Assembly (NCBI GenBank): GCA_019843655.1
Contig: JACDQD010000009.1
Span: forward strand, 4,487,204-4,551,203
DNA from: Lethocerus indicus
Taxonomy: Eukaryota; Arthropoda; Insecta; Hemiptera; Belostomatidae
Direction: 5' to 3'
DNA: 64,000 nucleotides
Part shown: piece by piece, positions 12,363 through 26,079 of the stretch
Position numbering within the stretch: the first letter of the stretch is position 1
Layout of the letters: each line of letters starts with the position of its first letter
Program-made: the position numbers and the translations under genes
Notes under the pieces: model-generated
Database searches by the model: none
Seen by the model: the letters and a program-made list of their open reading frames with translations, nothing else
Told to the model about the DNA's origin: nothing

Positions 12363-12718
12363 GTTTTAAAAATTATTTAAAAATAAATAGCTAACTTCAA
12401 GGCCTGTTTCATGCTTACATATATGTAAGTGTTGGTCTATGTATATTTAAATACATTAGGCTTGTCACACACACACTGGCTTCCGGTATTGTTGGGGGAA
12501 GAACATCGGTTGGCAGGGGGTTAACCACCAGAGCGGGTTCAATTGGAAGGGTTTTTGCCCTTTCCTTCGCTGAAACCACTATTCAAGTTCTGGTCGCGGA
12601 AACCTTTTCTCATTTACAACTGGACTTGTTCCAAAAAAAGTATATTTTCAGACAACTGCATCCTGAATTAAATGACGTTATGAACACAGTTTTGTAATAC
12701 TCTTACTCGAATTATCCA
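12363..12718. repeat. Diverged direct repeat, copy 1 (with about 155-bp internal insertion)
   Basis: Segments TTAAAAATAAATAGCT, ACATTAGGC.TGTC and CAGA.AACT.CATCCTGAA occur here in the same order and orientation as at 13438-13622. Here about 155 bp of GC-richer sequence (about 12470-12628) sits between the ACATTAGGC block and the CATCCTGAA block, and it is absent from the other copy. It is either a dispersed repeat or a local duplication followed by an insertion or deletion. Confidence 0.6.
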
Positions 12719-13437
12719 ACTGTTTTCGTCACGCCAGTAGTTGTTCTATTGTATATTTTACACCTTTTTGTCCGGTAATCGTATCTATTAACCCGTATCC
12801 AATTAGTTCGACTTTCACCTCTGAGCTGTTGTGAAATCCTTGTCGGACGGCAAGATTAAATTTTGTCAGTCGTTCGGTTAATTAGATTTTGTCCGGCGAA
12901 GATCGTTTATCGCTGTATTAATGTTGCGGTATATTAGCGCGGTTTTATGCATTGCCGCGGCGGTCTGGAGTTGGAGTTTGCGTGTTTATTACGTTATCCG
13001 GGTTTTGGGCCAAGTTTTGAGATAAATGCATGGGACGAGGCCCCGGCGCCCGGAGCCACGTTTTCATGTTAGGTCAAACGCTCATTGCAAAGGTCGGGGG
13101 CGCAGGAAAAGGAAAACGGTTCGTGGGAAATACTCATCAGTGTGTAACCGAGTTAACTGTTGTTGGGCCGCCGGCCGAGTGAACGCCCTCAAGCTTTAAT
13201 CCAGCCGAGACTCAGAACTCGAGCCGAGCCCCACCACTGCCGGTTGTTTACAGTCAACACCAGTCGCCAAGGGAACGCTCCTAGTCTGAAGTTTACTTTT
13301 GGCTTGATAAACCTTCCCCCCGGTCTATATTTGGGCCGACCGCCTTTTTCGTCTATTTCCGTTCCGATTAGTCGCAATCTTATAGCGGCGTATTCGTTCC
13401 GTGGATAATTGTTCTCAAAATTCTGAAAGAAATTGGA

Positions 13438-13622
13438 TGTTTAAAAACTATTTTTAAAAATAAATAGCTGATTTTTATGTCAATTTCATGTGGTAACGTT
13501 TTGGTATAAGCATATATAAAACATTAGGCATGTCCAAAAAATGCATAGTTTCAGAAAACTACATCCTGAACTTAATGTTTTTATATAGGCAGTTTTATAA
13601 TACGAGAATTACTTTATTTACT
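13438..13622. repeat. Diverged direct repeat, copy 2
   Basis: The uninterrupted partner of 12363-12718, about 1.07 kb downstream in the same orientation. It shares the ordered blocks described there. No coding potential is seen. Confidence 0.6.
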
Positions 13623-16600
13623 AAATTCTTCTTATTTTTTAATCCCTCGTACTTTTAAATATTTTAGTTATTGTCTAATGTAGTAATTTTTCATCAGAGA
13701 ATAGAATTTAGAATAATATTTCTAATAAATAATTTCATTTTTAATATTAGAATTCTCGAATCGCGGCTAGAATTCGCGGTTTCTACATACAAGAAAGTGG
13801 ATTTAAAAATGATACATTTAAGGACCCCTTAATTATGTACGTAAGTATGCCTTAAGATGAGAAGCATGGGTTAAATCGTTGAAAGACAAGAAATCCTGAA
13901 GCAGGAACTATGAGTTGTCCTAAAAATACGTTGTTATGAGTTGGATCAGCCTCGAACTTCTGGTTCTACGATCATTATTTTCAAGTTTATCATGTCCTCA
14001 GATTTCCCGTCGCATTTTAATGCTTTGGATCTAATACTTGGTTCTAATCGACAAATTGAAAGTAAAATATTTCTTTATTTAGGTGTGTTTTACATGTTTC
14101 TATTTTGTAGATGTTATGTTTTTTCTTTTAATAACGTGTCTTGGAGAAGGGACAGCTAGAGAAACCAATGAAACAATGTGGTGATAAGTGAACGGTTATT
14201 GTTTTATTCAAATATCACGAATTCGAATGGCTTTTCGAATCGTGTGCAGGCAAATCACAAGTGTGCAGCGGGGGAGAGTGGGGCTCGACCCAATTGTACT
14301 TTCTAAAAATATTAGTTGCGTAAATGCTGGCAACCCGTTTCTGCGTCACTGTGGGGAAGATGACCCCCGCCGGGGGCGATTGGCAAGTTATCGGTTATCG
14401 GGCACCGATAGATCGGCAGCCGCTACCGGCAGTGGCCAGCCTGTGGAGGATTAGGAAGGAGCAAGTCCGAACGGGCCTCTGGGGCGGGTGGGAGACTCCC
14501 GGTAAAAAGGTCAGGGCGAGTCGGTTTGCTGCGTGTTGTCGGTTACTATAGCCGCCAATCGATTGTTGTCGGTGGTGACGGGGGTAAATACGCTCATTGT
14601 AGGGTAGTTGTGCTACGGGGCCCCTGTGCCAGGCACTGTTCAAATGTAGACCCGTGTTCCCCGTAGGTAACCGTCCACCGTGGGCCAACAGAGGATGATG
14701 AAATTCTGCTACAGGCCGCCCCACGTAAGTACACCGATTCTCATTGTGCCGTGGGGAGGGGTTTACCTCAGTCCCGTAACCTTGTTCCACTTAGGCCTCG
14801 GTTTTCGATTCGTTCGTTCGTATAATTTTAATCGCGCTACAATATTGTTATGGGTATCGAGAATTGTCCTCATTTCCGAGATACCCCACGTTTCTGTTAC
14901 GAATATGACGTCCAATCGTTACATCGGTTAGTGTGTCAGACTGTCTTCCCAGGAGATACTCTTAATTAGGCTCTACGTTTATTTATTATTAGGCTTTATA
15001 ATGTGTATGATAGCCACAAATAAATAAGAAGTCGAGATGTGCCTATGTGCCTCAAATCTACACCTCAAATTGACACGTTAGTGTTAAATATTTCACTGGA
15101 ATAGTTCACGGCATTTTGTTCAGTAGTTGGTACACATAAGAGAGTTGATAAGTTTTACATTTTGTCACTTTATTCCGTTTATCGTCCCGCATTTGATTTG
15201 TTTGATCATTATTTCCTGTTGTTGATAGCCCGTTATCTCATGTGTGGAGTCTTGACGGGAGTCCTTTCAATTATTTAATATACGAGAAGTCATTTCGACG
15301 AAAATATAACTTGGCGCCCCCTTCTTGAAATAGGAATTTTACTTGCGGTATTTTCCGTAACGATATGAAAACGCTCCACTGGCCACCATTTTATCTTCCA
15401 CTTAATCTTCCATTTATCAATTCCAGCCTCTTATCAAATATCGCATTCTTCCCCTCATCATAGCTGCATCTGCCAATTGGAAACGTTTGAGTCTCTCGTG
15501 TATTAAAGGACTAATGTATGTGGGTCTTTTGTGCTTGTTGTACGGCGGTATTGAGCTGTTTAAGCGGTTTAAAACGGACTGTGAACTGTCGGACGTCTGT
15601 AACATTGTTACCGGCGTCGCGACGGACCGCGTCGAATTGCCGTCTGAATGGGTCCTTCAGTTAGGCCGGAAGCACGTGACACTGGTGCCAGGATGTTCTA
15701 ATTAAAAGTTATGTAATCTTTCATGTGTTTAACGCCGGTCCGAAACGATCTTTTTGGCGTATATGTTCGACTTGCAGGTGTTAAAGCGACTTCTAATATG
15801 ACGACCGCGTAGAACAATTTGTTGAAACGAAAGCAGTTTACGTCGTGTGAGGCATTATTATCCCATCCACCGGGAAGCATCGTGTTACTCCAAAAAATGC
15901 TTTGAAAGACCCGCATTTTGGTATATTATTCCATTGGTGCAGATTTCATGTGGGCTTATTGTGTAATTTTTTTATGGTTATGTCAAGCTTTATATCTGTA
16001 CTGGAGGGGTCCGTAATCTACATAACGATATAACGTACAGATAGAAGTCTGTCCAGACTGACGAACTGTCCAGGGGATATATATTCAATGTTTCTTTCTT
16101 ACTGATTTGCTTAGAAGAACCGATGATTTAAAATACGATCGTGTAACCAACGTATATAGTCTAACTGTAATTATTGAATAGAATTCTTATAGTGCATAAT
16201 TCTGGGATAAATCATCAACAACCTTTTGTATTTCCATTTATACTATCTGAATTTAAGCTTCCTATTGTTCGCGATTCAGCATCTCTATCTTTTGTTCCCA
16301 GTTTATCCTCAATGCCGATTGAAATACGTGTTAGTACGTTAATTATTGATTATTGCCTTTACTATTCTCAATTCTGTTGCTATATTTATAGTTGTATAGA
16401 TGGGGATAAAAATAATCAGTTAAACACATTTTTTTTTTATTTCTTTGATATTTTCGTTACCTGACCGAGATTCGGCGGTGGCCGGATGGGCCCTCGAAAT
16501 TGGAAACCTTTTTGTTCTCTCCGGTTGTGGAAGTCTTGTAATTTATTGAATTCCCTCGTAGCAATTGAGCATAGCGCACGATTCTCCTCCATTCACCTGA

Positions 16601-18304
16601 ACAGCTGTATAGCTCCGTACCCGCAAGTCTCATACAATCCTCCCGGTTGTATACCTGGGGTTCCCTTTCTGCCTCCGTTCCCATTCTCCGTTCGCCTCCT
16701 TCTCTCCCGCCGTTCACTTCCAGACCCGACTGGACGCACATTCAAATTAGCGTATTTTATTCCGTCCGCGGACTCCGGCGGAATCTCCGGATCCGCTTCG
16801 GCTTGCCGATAAAATGCATGAATAATTCAAGACTCAGATTAGACGATCGGTTGCAGCATACCAAAAATAAGCAAAAAACGATCAATTCCCACCATACTTG
16901 TTTACTATTTTCTCTAATATTACAGGACAGCCGAACCAACAGAGTTATGGGTACAGTTCCAAATAAGTACATAGTCAGTGACAATTATTATCTTTAGTAA
17001 TGGTTTCGGCGTAATTTTCTCGCGATTAGATTCGAGTTAAAGTGTATTAATAGAGCTGTCGGCATTTTTGACTTGGGAAGGGTTTTTTCCGTGCTATCTC
17101 CTACTATCTCTGGGATTAAGTCTTTCCCAATGCGAGGTTCGTCTCGCTATCAGCAGGCTAAGCTTGGCGGGACAGGGATTGGGCGCCTTCTTCGGATCGA
17201 GGAAAATTATCCCTAATGAAGAACACTCCAGGAAGAAATCATTTAGTTCAATCATTCGCTTTTAGAACCATTAAGGCCATAGAACTTTTTAATTTGGCCT
17301 TTTAGAACCAAACAATTGTCGGCATTCTCCATCGGAATTAATTTTCTCAATGAATACATTGTTTTTATCTGTAATGTTTCAACGCAGAGTACTATTATAG
17401 GCGTAAAAATTTATCATTGTACGTAGCAAAAAACGATACAACCTGGAGGATACTGAAAATCTCACGTGTGGTGGTTCTTAACTGTATATTTCTGTAGGGT
17501 TTTTTCAAAATTTAAAATTTTCGTTTCCTTATTTTAATTCCCGGTTCCAAAATAACCGGAGGAATTTCAGATTTGTCTATAAAGCCAGTCCTGTGTTTCT
17601 GGGAATCAGCGGAAAGCGCTGAGACAGACATCGGAGGACAGGTAAAAAGTTTCTTTTGTTGTGCCTATTCGGGAAATCCCCAAGTCTGGGGTAAAGGCCC
17701 CCCCCCAACCATTGTTTGATTTATGAGGGGTGTCTGCTAGACCTTTTAAGAATGGAGCCTTGGACTGCTCAGTCCAGACAGGTTTCCCGCCTCACTTTCA
17801 AGAGCCGTGTCTGGAAGGCAGGCTAAATTGTGACCGCCATAAAAATTTCGACGTCAGTTGATGAATATTCTTTGGATTCTATTTTGACTAGTTTATGAAC
17901 ATATTTATCAATACTATTATTTTTTAATTTGTATTTAATTACTTTGTTCAATATTCTGATTGAACGCCTGACATTGATTGCAATTAATAGAGAAACGAAA
18001 ATTAAATAAAGAAACTTTATTGGTAAATGTTTAATGGTAATATTATGGTTTCGCCGTTCAGACGTTACCCCTCCCCTGACTCATGAGTGGCAAATAAAAA
18101 TATCAAACGGTATGCACTTATACCGTAATTTCGTGAATTTTTATATTGCCATAATACAATTAATGCCAAGAGTAAACGGAGGTATCCAACGAAATTCTAC
18201 TGTTGCCATTTTGAAATGTGCCCTAGGAAAATAGTATTGACTGAACAGTAGCTGCAGCTCAGTATTATTCATATCACAACAACAAATGTATATATGTATG
18301 TATG

Positions 18305-18310
<6 letters not shown>

Positions 18311-18380
<70 letters not shown>
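18311..18380. repeat. (TA)n microsatellite, 70 bp
   Basis: Thirty-five uninterrupted TA units, preceded by TATG-type units from about 18287. The minus-strand 139-codon open frame across it (18560-18141) is produced by the repeat (Tyr-Ile) and is not a gene. Confidence 0.97.
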
Positions 18381-18383
<3 letters not shown>

Positions 18384-18767
18384 CATTATCGGCTGGGACC
18401 GTTGTGTAAGTCGGATGGTGTCATGATCAGAAGACAATAGAAAACGTATACCTAATATATATGCCCATGCCGTATAGCTATGGACCAGTCTTACCAGTGC
18501 TGCACGAGTGTGTTTCATAATATCGTGTGTCATCGTATACAACGATTGTCCCCGGGCCATCTCTTTGAATGTTCCTTTTCTTCTTCACATATTTAATAAA
18601 CACCAGGCAATAGGAATTCAAAATGTGTTCGGTTACAGAGCGTTCAAATAGTCTAAACTAATGTAACGGTTCGAATTGTATGTGTTCATACTAGATAATT
18701 TAAAGACCAGTGCAGTTCTGTTTTTCTCTACAGACAATAATTTAAGCTTTTTATTTAATTCAGAATC

Positions 18768-18770
<3 letters not shown>

Positions 18771-18809
<39 letters not shown>
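18771..18809. repeat. (TA)n microsatellite, about 39 bp
   Basis: Perfect TA repeat about 400 bp from the larger one at 18311-18380, in the same canoe intron. Confidence 0.96.
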
Positions 18810-18812
<3 letters not shown>

Positions 18813-20464
18813 ACAATAAACATATTATACAACCGGAGGGTTGTGGGTGACGAGCCTTGAATATTCACAGAGACGATGCTAGAATATTAATTAGTACATT
18901 CCTCCGCTCTCTTAAGTGTTGTAAAAATATTACATAAGAGCGTGTTATTGAATTATTAATTTGTTTGTGTGCTTCTCGTCGATAGTTTAACTCTGGTCGA
19001 GGTAAATATTAGTTTTTAATAGATTTTTATCCTAAACAACATATTTCACGTCCCCAAACTATTGTAACACTCTTTTTACTTCATGATTACAGAACGCTGT
19101 ATTTTTCATGCTGATATAATATGCTAATATTGCGTTCTGGGCTTGTAATTCACAAATGAAATAGACTTGTCAGGCATGTCATAGAAGTACATTATTCAAG
19201 AATTTACTGTCATCAGAATTTTATGTATTTTTATTGGTTTATCTCCAATAGAATTCCGAATACATAAAATTATATTTAAGCATTCACTTCTCGGATAACA
19301 TTTTTCGACTGAAATTAAGGAGCTATTTTGGGATATTGACGTGCAGCAGTCACGAAAGTATAGTCAAATTATATATAGGTCGTGCACGGTTGTATTTCAT
19401 TATTACAGGGCGAATTCTACCGTGATTTTCTTTCGCTTTCTCAGGAACTTTACTTTGTATAATAACAGAAGGAATAGTTGCGGTAAATTAATCCTAAAAT
19501 TAAAACGATACATTTCTATTTATAGGGAGCTTTCACAGGTCGCGTGTTTGTTCGAAGTAAGTTAAATTACAATACAGACAGAAAGTTTTCATTAATGATT
19601 GTCTTCTGATTTTACTGCATAATTGTCAGGCGTAAACACTGTAAATATTGAATCATTTATAACATTCAGTCCGCCTATTTGTGCTATTAAATTCTGAATG
19701 AACGATAAACTGATAACTGTGAGGAACGATGTTTCACCTATACTCAAGATTTTTTTAATGGTCCCTTATTTAATTTCTTTTTGGGTTCTCTTTCCTTGGG
19801 GCTTAGCTAAGAATGTATATGATATATGAATTACTTGTCCTGAACAATCTGTTCCTTTATAGAATTCGTTATTGCTGGCACATCGGATTATAGAATATTT
19901 AAAAGTTCTACCATGATGTAGATACATTATAACATATATTAAGTAATTCTCCTGGAATTTCATTCGGTTCTAGCCAAGTGGTAGTAACAGAATGGTAGGG
20001 GCACCGGAATTTAATTTGAATTTTTAACTAACCTGGGTTAGCCCAAATCAGATTCGGTTGTCTGGGGATCGTGTAACGTTTCGGTGGGTGAACCCGTCGT
20101 CCTAGTTTTTATGCGAAACCATTAACCTTCAAAGCTGGCGTTGCACAGAAAGAGCGGGCGGACCATTCCCGTTCGTGGGCGATCGACGCCCTCCTGACGC
20201 GTCATGCCAAAGACGCGGCCATTGTCTCGTGGCCGTCGGCGAAGAGCCCTTTTACAACCGGATGCGTTACCGAGAAACCGGCCCAATCCGATGCCTTTAT
20301 AGTGGGCGCCGCGCATATTCTGCGTATCTACGCTGCTCATATCCACAAGGAATGTGAGATCTGTTGGGTGAGCACCTGTATGAAAGTGTTCTCCCAAAGG
20401 TTCATACAAAGAGTTAATTTTTACATTTAGTTTTCTCGGTTTGCTCTCTGTGGTTTGGTCTTTT

Positions 20465-20501
20465 GCTAGACCGGTTTTGGCCTCTCGCCAACTTCGGTAG
20501 C
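20465..20501 (-). repeat. Hammerhead-like 37-bp motif, copy A
   Basis: Read on the minus strand this is GCTAC, CGAAGT, TGGC, GAGA, GGCC, AAAA, CCGGTC, TAGC: the full 37-nt length of the consensus with a few changes. The outer GCTA/TAGC arms are intact. Flanking ACACGG upstream and AAAAGACC downstream are also shared with the copy at 23006-23042, so these two belong to one subfamily. Another copy in the same orientation lies about 310 bp away at 20811-20845. Confidence 0.6.
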
Positions 20502-20592
20502 CGTGTCTCAGTTTGGTGTTGTCACATGTTCTGCGACAGAAAACATAACAGGTATTCCAAACTTTTCTAGCATGTAAAAGGGTTACCTGCAT

Positions 20593-20604
20593 CTGATGCA
20601 TCAG
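20593..20604. repeat. 12-bp perfect palindrome
   Basis: CTGATGCATCAG is its own reverse complement. It lies between the two minus-strand hammerhead-like copies at 20465 and 20811. It may be chance. Confidence 0.6.
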
Positions 20605-20810
20605 CGTTGTTGTGTCGTAACATTTTCATGAAACCGCTGAACGCTTCGTTCGAACCGGCGTGTCCTATTTTTGTCGGGTTCAAGGGCAAAACGTGAAGGG
20701 CCCAATGCTGGCTGGAAGCTTCGTCGGTACCCGACACGCGCGTAAATTTCCGGTAAATCCAGGAGCGGATATGAGCGAGAGCACGGGCGCTTTCCCCCAC
20801 AAAGTACTGG

Positions 20811-20845
20811 GCTAGACCGGTTTCGACTGCTCTCCATTGTCAGCG
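20811..20845 (-). repeat. Hammerhead-like 37-bp motif, copy B
   Basis: On the minus strand: GCTGACAATGG, a short spacer, then AGTCGAAACCGGTCTAGC. The GAAA, CCGGTC and TAGC parts are perfect; the CTGANGA box reads CTGACAA. It is in the same orientation as copy A, as expected for tandem motifs in one element. Confidence 0.6.
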
Positions 20846-22175
20846 ATATTCGTGTAGTATCTCAATGAAGCCGTATTTAAACGTTTCGGATGACGATGGG
20901 GCATCCTGTTAGCACTGCCACTACCGCGTTTCATTTTTTTGGGTGATAATGTTTCCAAACCCTTCCAAGCTACGAAGGAAACAAGTTCATTTTTATACAG
21001 TTATAGTTTTTATACTTTAATAGAATATTTATTTCCGTTCATTTTAGAATATTGATGTAATACAACAGACATGATGTACACATGGACAGGTTTTATTATT
21101 TAGGTGTATATTTCTAAATTATTTCAATACCATGTTAATTAATCATCCTAGAGTGCCATTCTTAGGTAATTGTTTAACATTTAAAATTCTGAACCATCAC
21201 ATGATAGATGTTCACCGATGTCATTTCCCCGTTATTTTAAGCATGTGAGATGTGTTCTTAATGTCGGGTCAGAATTTGACAATGTTATGCTTATCTTTAA
21301 ACTGTTGAAAATACTGTTTTTTTCGCATTGGTCGCAGTTTGCGTCGAACGGTGGAAACGAAGCATTGAGATAAGCGGTGAGGCCGGTAATTGAAGAGCCA
21401 TGTGCTTTAATGTCCCCCCATCTCTTAAGTCCTCAAACAACCACTTCAGATTTCCCAGGCTCCGTTTCACCCTTTGCGTCAGTTTCATCTCCCGTGAATT
21501 CCGAGCAAACGACGCTGTTAGCAATTGATTTCCACTCGAACACGCAGTAGTGATCCCATCAATTATCGTTCATATTTTTAATGATGTCGCTTTGTAAACA
21601 TTTTAAACGAATTCTAGGCCGATCCCATTAAGACAGTGCTAATGTATACAAAAATTGAGACAATACCAATTTATTCTGTTTTCCTCTTTGCACCAGCCTA
21701 TTTGGTCATAAGCTGGGGTTTAGCTTTTCCCCATTGTCAGTACGATAACGGTTCTTATCTTAAATTATTTATCATATCTTATTGTGCATTATCAAGTGGT
21801 TATATAAAATATGTTTTATTTTTAATATTATTATCAATATATTTGTTATTTTATTTATACTTCGTTAATATTTTATTAAGGATATCATCATTCCTTACTT
21901 TCTTCTGAACTATATGCATCTCAAATTTGTACGAAACTAACGGATCATGCTAAAGAATAATGAATATGAATAATGAGTGTTTGTCCACATAAATATTATA
22001 CTATTCTTGATATAATTGTGCAGTTGTCTTGTAGTTAGCCCTGATTATAGATTATAGTCCCGAATGTGCTAAAGGTATAGTGAGAATGCCTAGAGTTTAA
22101 CTATATAAGGTGTGTGAACTGATATTTAAGGTTCAAGTCGTATAAGCTTTTGCCCTGCGTTATGGTGGGGTTTGT

Positions 22176-22189
22176 GGGGGGGGGGGGGG
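22176..22189. repeat. Homopolymer G14
   Basis: Fourteen consecutive G on the plus strand at the edge of a GC-rich island; the assembled length may be unreliable. Confidence 0.9.
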
Positions 22190-23005
22190 TGGTCTCGTGG
22201 AGCAGCATTCTTGTGACCATCATCCATTGTTCATCGTCGGAGAGCGGTGGCCGTGACTAATAGTATAGGAATCCTGTAAAGTAGCACCTACCGGAAGAGG
22301 TGTAGGTAACGCGACGAGAGTTGTTTGGGGTTTTGAGAAGAGTGAGAGGGGAGAGGGAGGGGGTCCAGCCACGCCTTTCCTCCGCAAGCCAGCCAGCCGG
22401 CTTCTCCATTTTTAACTAACCACTTGACCCTGAGCCGTGAACATTGCCTCGGACATCCGAGACGAGGCATTCGAAGGTGCACATAGTGCCGATGCCCATT
22501 GTAAAACCGCTTAGAAGTATCCATTCAATACGTTCAGGGGTCCGCCAATATCATCACTCTTCCGAACTTATGCTAGACACGTTTGGGCTTCCACCATTTA
22601 CTAACGGAATGGTAATGACGATAGCGAAAACCTTACACCGGTAGGACAACCTTGTGAAAACATGATGCCACGGAGTTAGATCTACAGTTTGAATCATATG
22701 AATTCGTAGTAAATTTCAGATTTTTATAGTACTCCGTGGTGTTGTACAGCGTAAAAATGAAATTTGAATAAATGACAGGGTACTGAGTCAAACTAGTTTC
22801 TTAACGGAAATCATTATCTCATGACACCACCTTCAAACGAGCAAACTTTAGTAACTGTCTATCAGTATGTGGTGGTGACTCACAATGGTACATGGGATGA
22901 TTGTGGGGCAGTCTGCCTGCACGGTCACTTCACTTGTACAGTACACGAGATCAGCGTACTGCCCACAGTATGCCGGAGTTGCTCACCACCATGCTTTCAG
23001 ACACG

Positions 23006-23042
23006 GCTACTGAAGATGGCGGCCAGCCCAAACCGGTCTAGC
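23006..23042 (+). repeat. Hammerhead-like 37-bp motif, copy C
   Basis: Plus strand: GCTA, CTGAAGA, TGGC, GGCC, AGCC, CAAA, CCGGTC, TAGC, exactly 37 nt. CTGAAGA satisfies the CUGANGA core and the outer GCTA/TAGC arms pair. The GAAA box has become CAAA, which would be expected to inactivate a hammerhead. It shares flanks with copy A. Confidence 0.62.
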
Positions 23043-25019
23043 AAAAGACCTAACCCAGAGCGAGAGGAGACGGAAGACTGAGGAAACTACCGTAATTATT
23101 ATTCCGATAATCGGTCGTATCTCAGGTTTTATTCCAACAGTTTCTCGGGTCGACATGTTGAAATCCTAAAATTTTATCCTTTCGCCCCCTGGCACCCCGC
23201 GGCGAGGGGAAGTTAGGACTGTAAAGTCGGTTTGTTATTTTGATCACGTCACCCCGTGTGTGTGTGCCGGGCATGTTCTACATTCCTATAACTATGCTGC
23301 CGGCCTCTGAATACGAATAAGTCATTTGCGCGTTGTCCCTCCCTTCACCTTGTACACTTATACTTCGTGATGTGGCAAGGCTTTGTTCATCGTCGCTAGT
23401 ACGATTCAGGGCCGTGGCGGTTGTTGTTCACAAGGTGATTTCGATATATTTATCGCTAATTCCCGAACAAGTCCGAAGGCTTTGATTTTAGCCTTTCTGA
23501 GTTAATATAAAATATTTTTCTGTATAATTTAAATCAATTTAGTCATTTAAGTAATGTAAATATAAGTTGGCATGTTATGAGTGCATGGTCCCGTTCGGGG
23601 GGTATTCTACCGCTGACAAATTATCATACCTGCTTATTAAGTCAACTCCGTACAGAACCCCCCTCCCAGCCTTTTCCATTCCTCCTTATCTCAGCCTTCC
23701 CATTGTTCGAGTGATTTTTGTTATTGTTTTCAGTTTATGTATAAAGCCAGTCGTGTACCTGGATGTGATTATGTCCCTGGATTCGGGAACATTGTAATTT
23801 TTAATTTCGTATTTAACATTTTATCTTTTATTATCCGTACCTGGATTTTCGAACCGTAAATATAGCTACTAGGATATAGTGAATGCTCAGATCAGTATAT
23901 ATAACAGTAAATGCACAAGGGTCTGTACACTGTTGAATTGATCATTAAGAGTTCTTAACGACCATCTCTCAGGATATCGAAATTTTCATATTCATGTTAA
24001 TTATACCTATAGTCTTTTTCTTTTAATGAATCTGGTAGTAAAGTTTTTTATTTATTAACGCTATTAAATTTAACGGGGTCCCTTATAATGTGCCGTTTCA
24101 CAGTGGGGCCGGCTAACCTGAATGTGTGTTGCCCAAGTAGGACACGGGAAAGTTGGGTCTGTTGAACCGAGAAGCAGTTCCATTGACACATTTTAGTGAA
24201 TCTGTCGACAGAAAAGGCGTCTGACCGGTTGATTGCTTCCTGCCAATATGGCTCCCAGTCGCCTGTATGATCGTTGGCCGTATTCTTACCGAATTATTGC
24301 CATCTCAAGTTGAAGGGGATGTCGTGCTTCAGTTTGCCTAGCGAAGTTGGTATCGTAGCGCCGATCGGTGGGCTAGTTGTTGGTTTTATTGATGGTCTAT
24401 TTCCAGTGAGAGGTCTGTGACCGCTTTGTTTTCAAGACCGCTCAGACCGGCGGTTTTTAATATTCCCGCGATGACTTTAAATTCGCGTCCTTCTAGAGGG
24501 AATTTCAACCGGTAATTCCGATCTCGTTTAACTATTCTTTTCTGGATTAAAGTGCATAATAAAGAGTCAAAGGGTTAACAGGGAGCCGGCGGGGTTGTTG
24601 ACCCTGTTGGGCAAAAACTCAATGGTTTAACTGTTTTGCGCCGGGCGTGAAATTTACCGCGGAGACCGGCCTCTTATTGCTTGTAAATATTTTAAGGCCC
24701 TCGCCACTTCACGGTCCGCCACCCGCTCGTTATTGTCGTGGGGACGCGTTCAATAACCGGAGTCTCCAATTCACTTGGGTAGAATCACACAGAAAATTGA
24801 CCCCAAGAAAGTGTTTTATGTGGCTTCTTTGCTAAATTTCACTTAAATTTGTTTGTAAATATAGATACTTCTATATACCTATTCCATTTTACATTCCTTG
24901 CGATTAGTCGCTAATTAAAATTTAATTATGTATGTTTATTTCTCATTATGCACAATGGCTTGAATTTTGTGAGTTATAATTCAATTTATTAATTCAAATG
25001 TAATTTGTAATTTAAAGAA

Positions 25020-25070
25020 AATTTGATTCCCCACCGGGATTCTAACCCTCCTCTCCTACTTACACTCTAT
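25020..25070 (-). repeat. Possible tRNA-derived SINE fragment
   Basis: On the minus strand GGGTTAGAATCCCGGTGGGG resembles a tRNA B box with flanks, as in arthropod tRNA-derived SINEs. I could not find a well-placed A box or a poly(A)/target-site duplication, so this is weak. Confidence 0.2.
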
Positions 25071-26079
25071 AGTACTTTAAATGACTACATGTATAAGAAT
25101 ATGCGAGCTAATGTAGCTGTTCTTCAGTGAGTCGTGTACTTTATAGAATACAATAATTACAATGAAATATTCATTTTTTAGACCGTTAAACTGGAATAAT
25201 AGAGGTTGGTTATAAATGTATTGAGTAGTTTCGAGTGCTGCACTCGTCTCACGTCTTGCCCCGGTTATGTTCCCAGGTACTCGCCGGCCTCGGCTCCCGT
25301 CCAGGATATAAATTGGGGATGTAGGGCATATTGAGGTCCAAGAATTAATTTTCGATTGGATCGGTGCTTCGGGCGTACGCCCTCGCGTCTATGTGTACCG
25401 AATAAAAAACAAATTGCTTTGTAATTAGTAGGAAACTATAGCAAAAATCCACTGATATACCTCCTGGCTGAAAATAGAACTGTCTTTCTCTAACTGGAAC
25501 TTCAGGAGAATAACGAAGTACCACAAAAAGTAATGTTGAATATTACTTTTCTTTATTGAAATCACGGTTATATTACACGGTATAACAAAGGAGAAACCTG
25601 CCATTAGAGTTAATGGCCTGAATTAGTTCCGATAGGAAAATCACCCATTTGTAACAATCACACTTGAAGAATGTACACTTACTGTAATACACAGAAGTAC
25701 TTTACTAGTACTATACTTTCATAAATGTCACCTGGGCCGTGTTGTATTCAATTATGTCTGGAGGTTGTTAGGAAGGGTTAATGAAATTTTCTATTAAGGG
25801 ATTTGGATGTTGGATCACAAGTTAAACAAATGAAGCTTATTACATGTGTATCTTATGTGATATTAGATACAAACTCGGCTTTTTGATATCACTCGTGTAA
25901 TTTTTTTCATGGAGAGTTGTACATATTTAAGTTTACCTACAACTCACCGTAAATAGTATTTTGGATTATACATGCTATAACCTGTTTATGTTCTTTCAGT
26001 AAAATGGCAGAGTTGTATGCCGTAGGAAAACGGAAACGGAGAAAAATTAATTCCGGTTATTATAGAGTAGGGGCAGGAA

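Noticed and set aside
18141..18560. 139-codon minus-strand open frame
   Set aside because: Its core is Tyr-Ile repeats made by the (TA)n tract.
20122..20601. 159-codon minus-strand open frame
   Set aside because: Longest frame in the introns, but no domain is recognisable. Part of it is a translation of hammerhead-like motif A, and there is no splice or promoter context.
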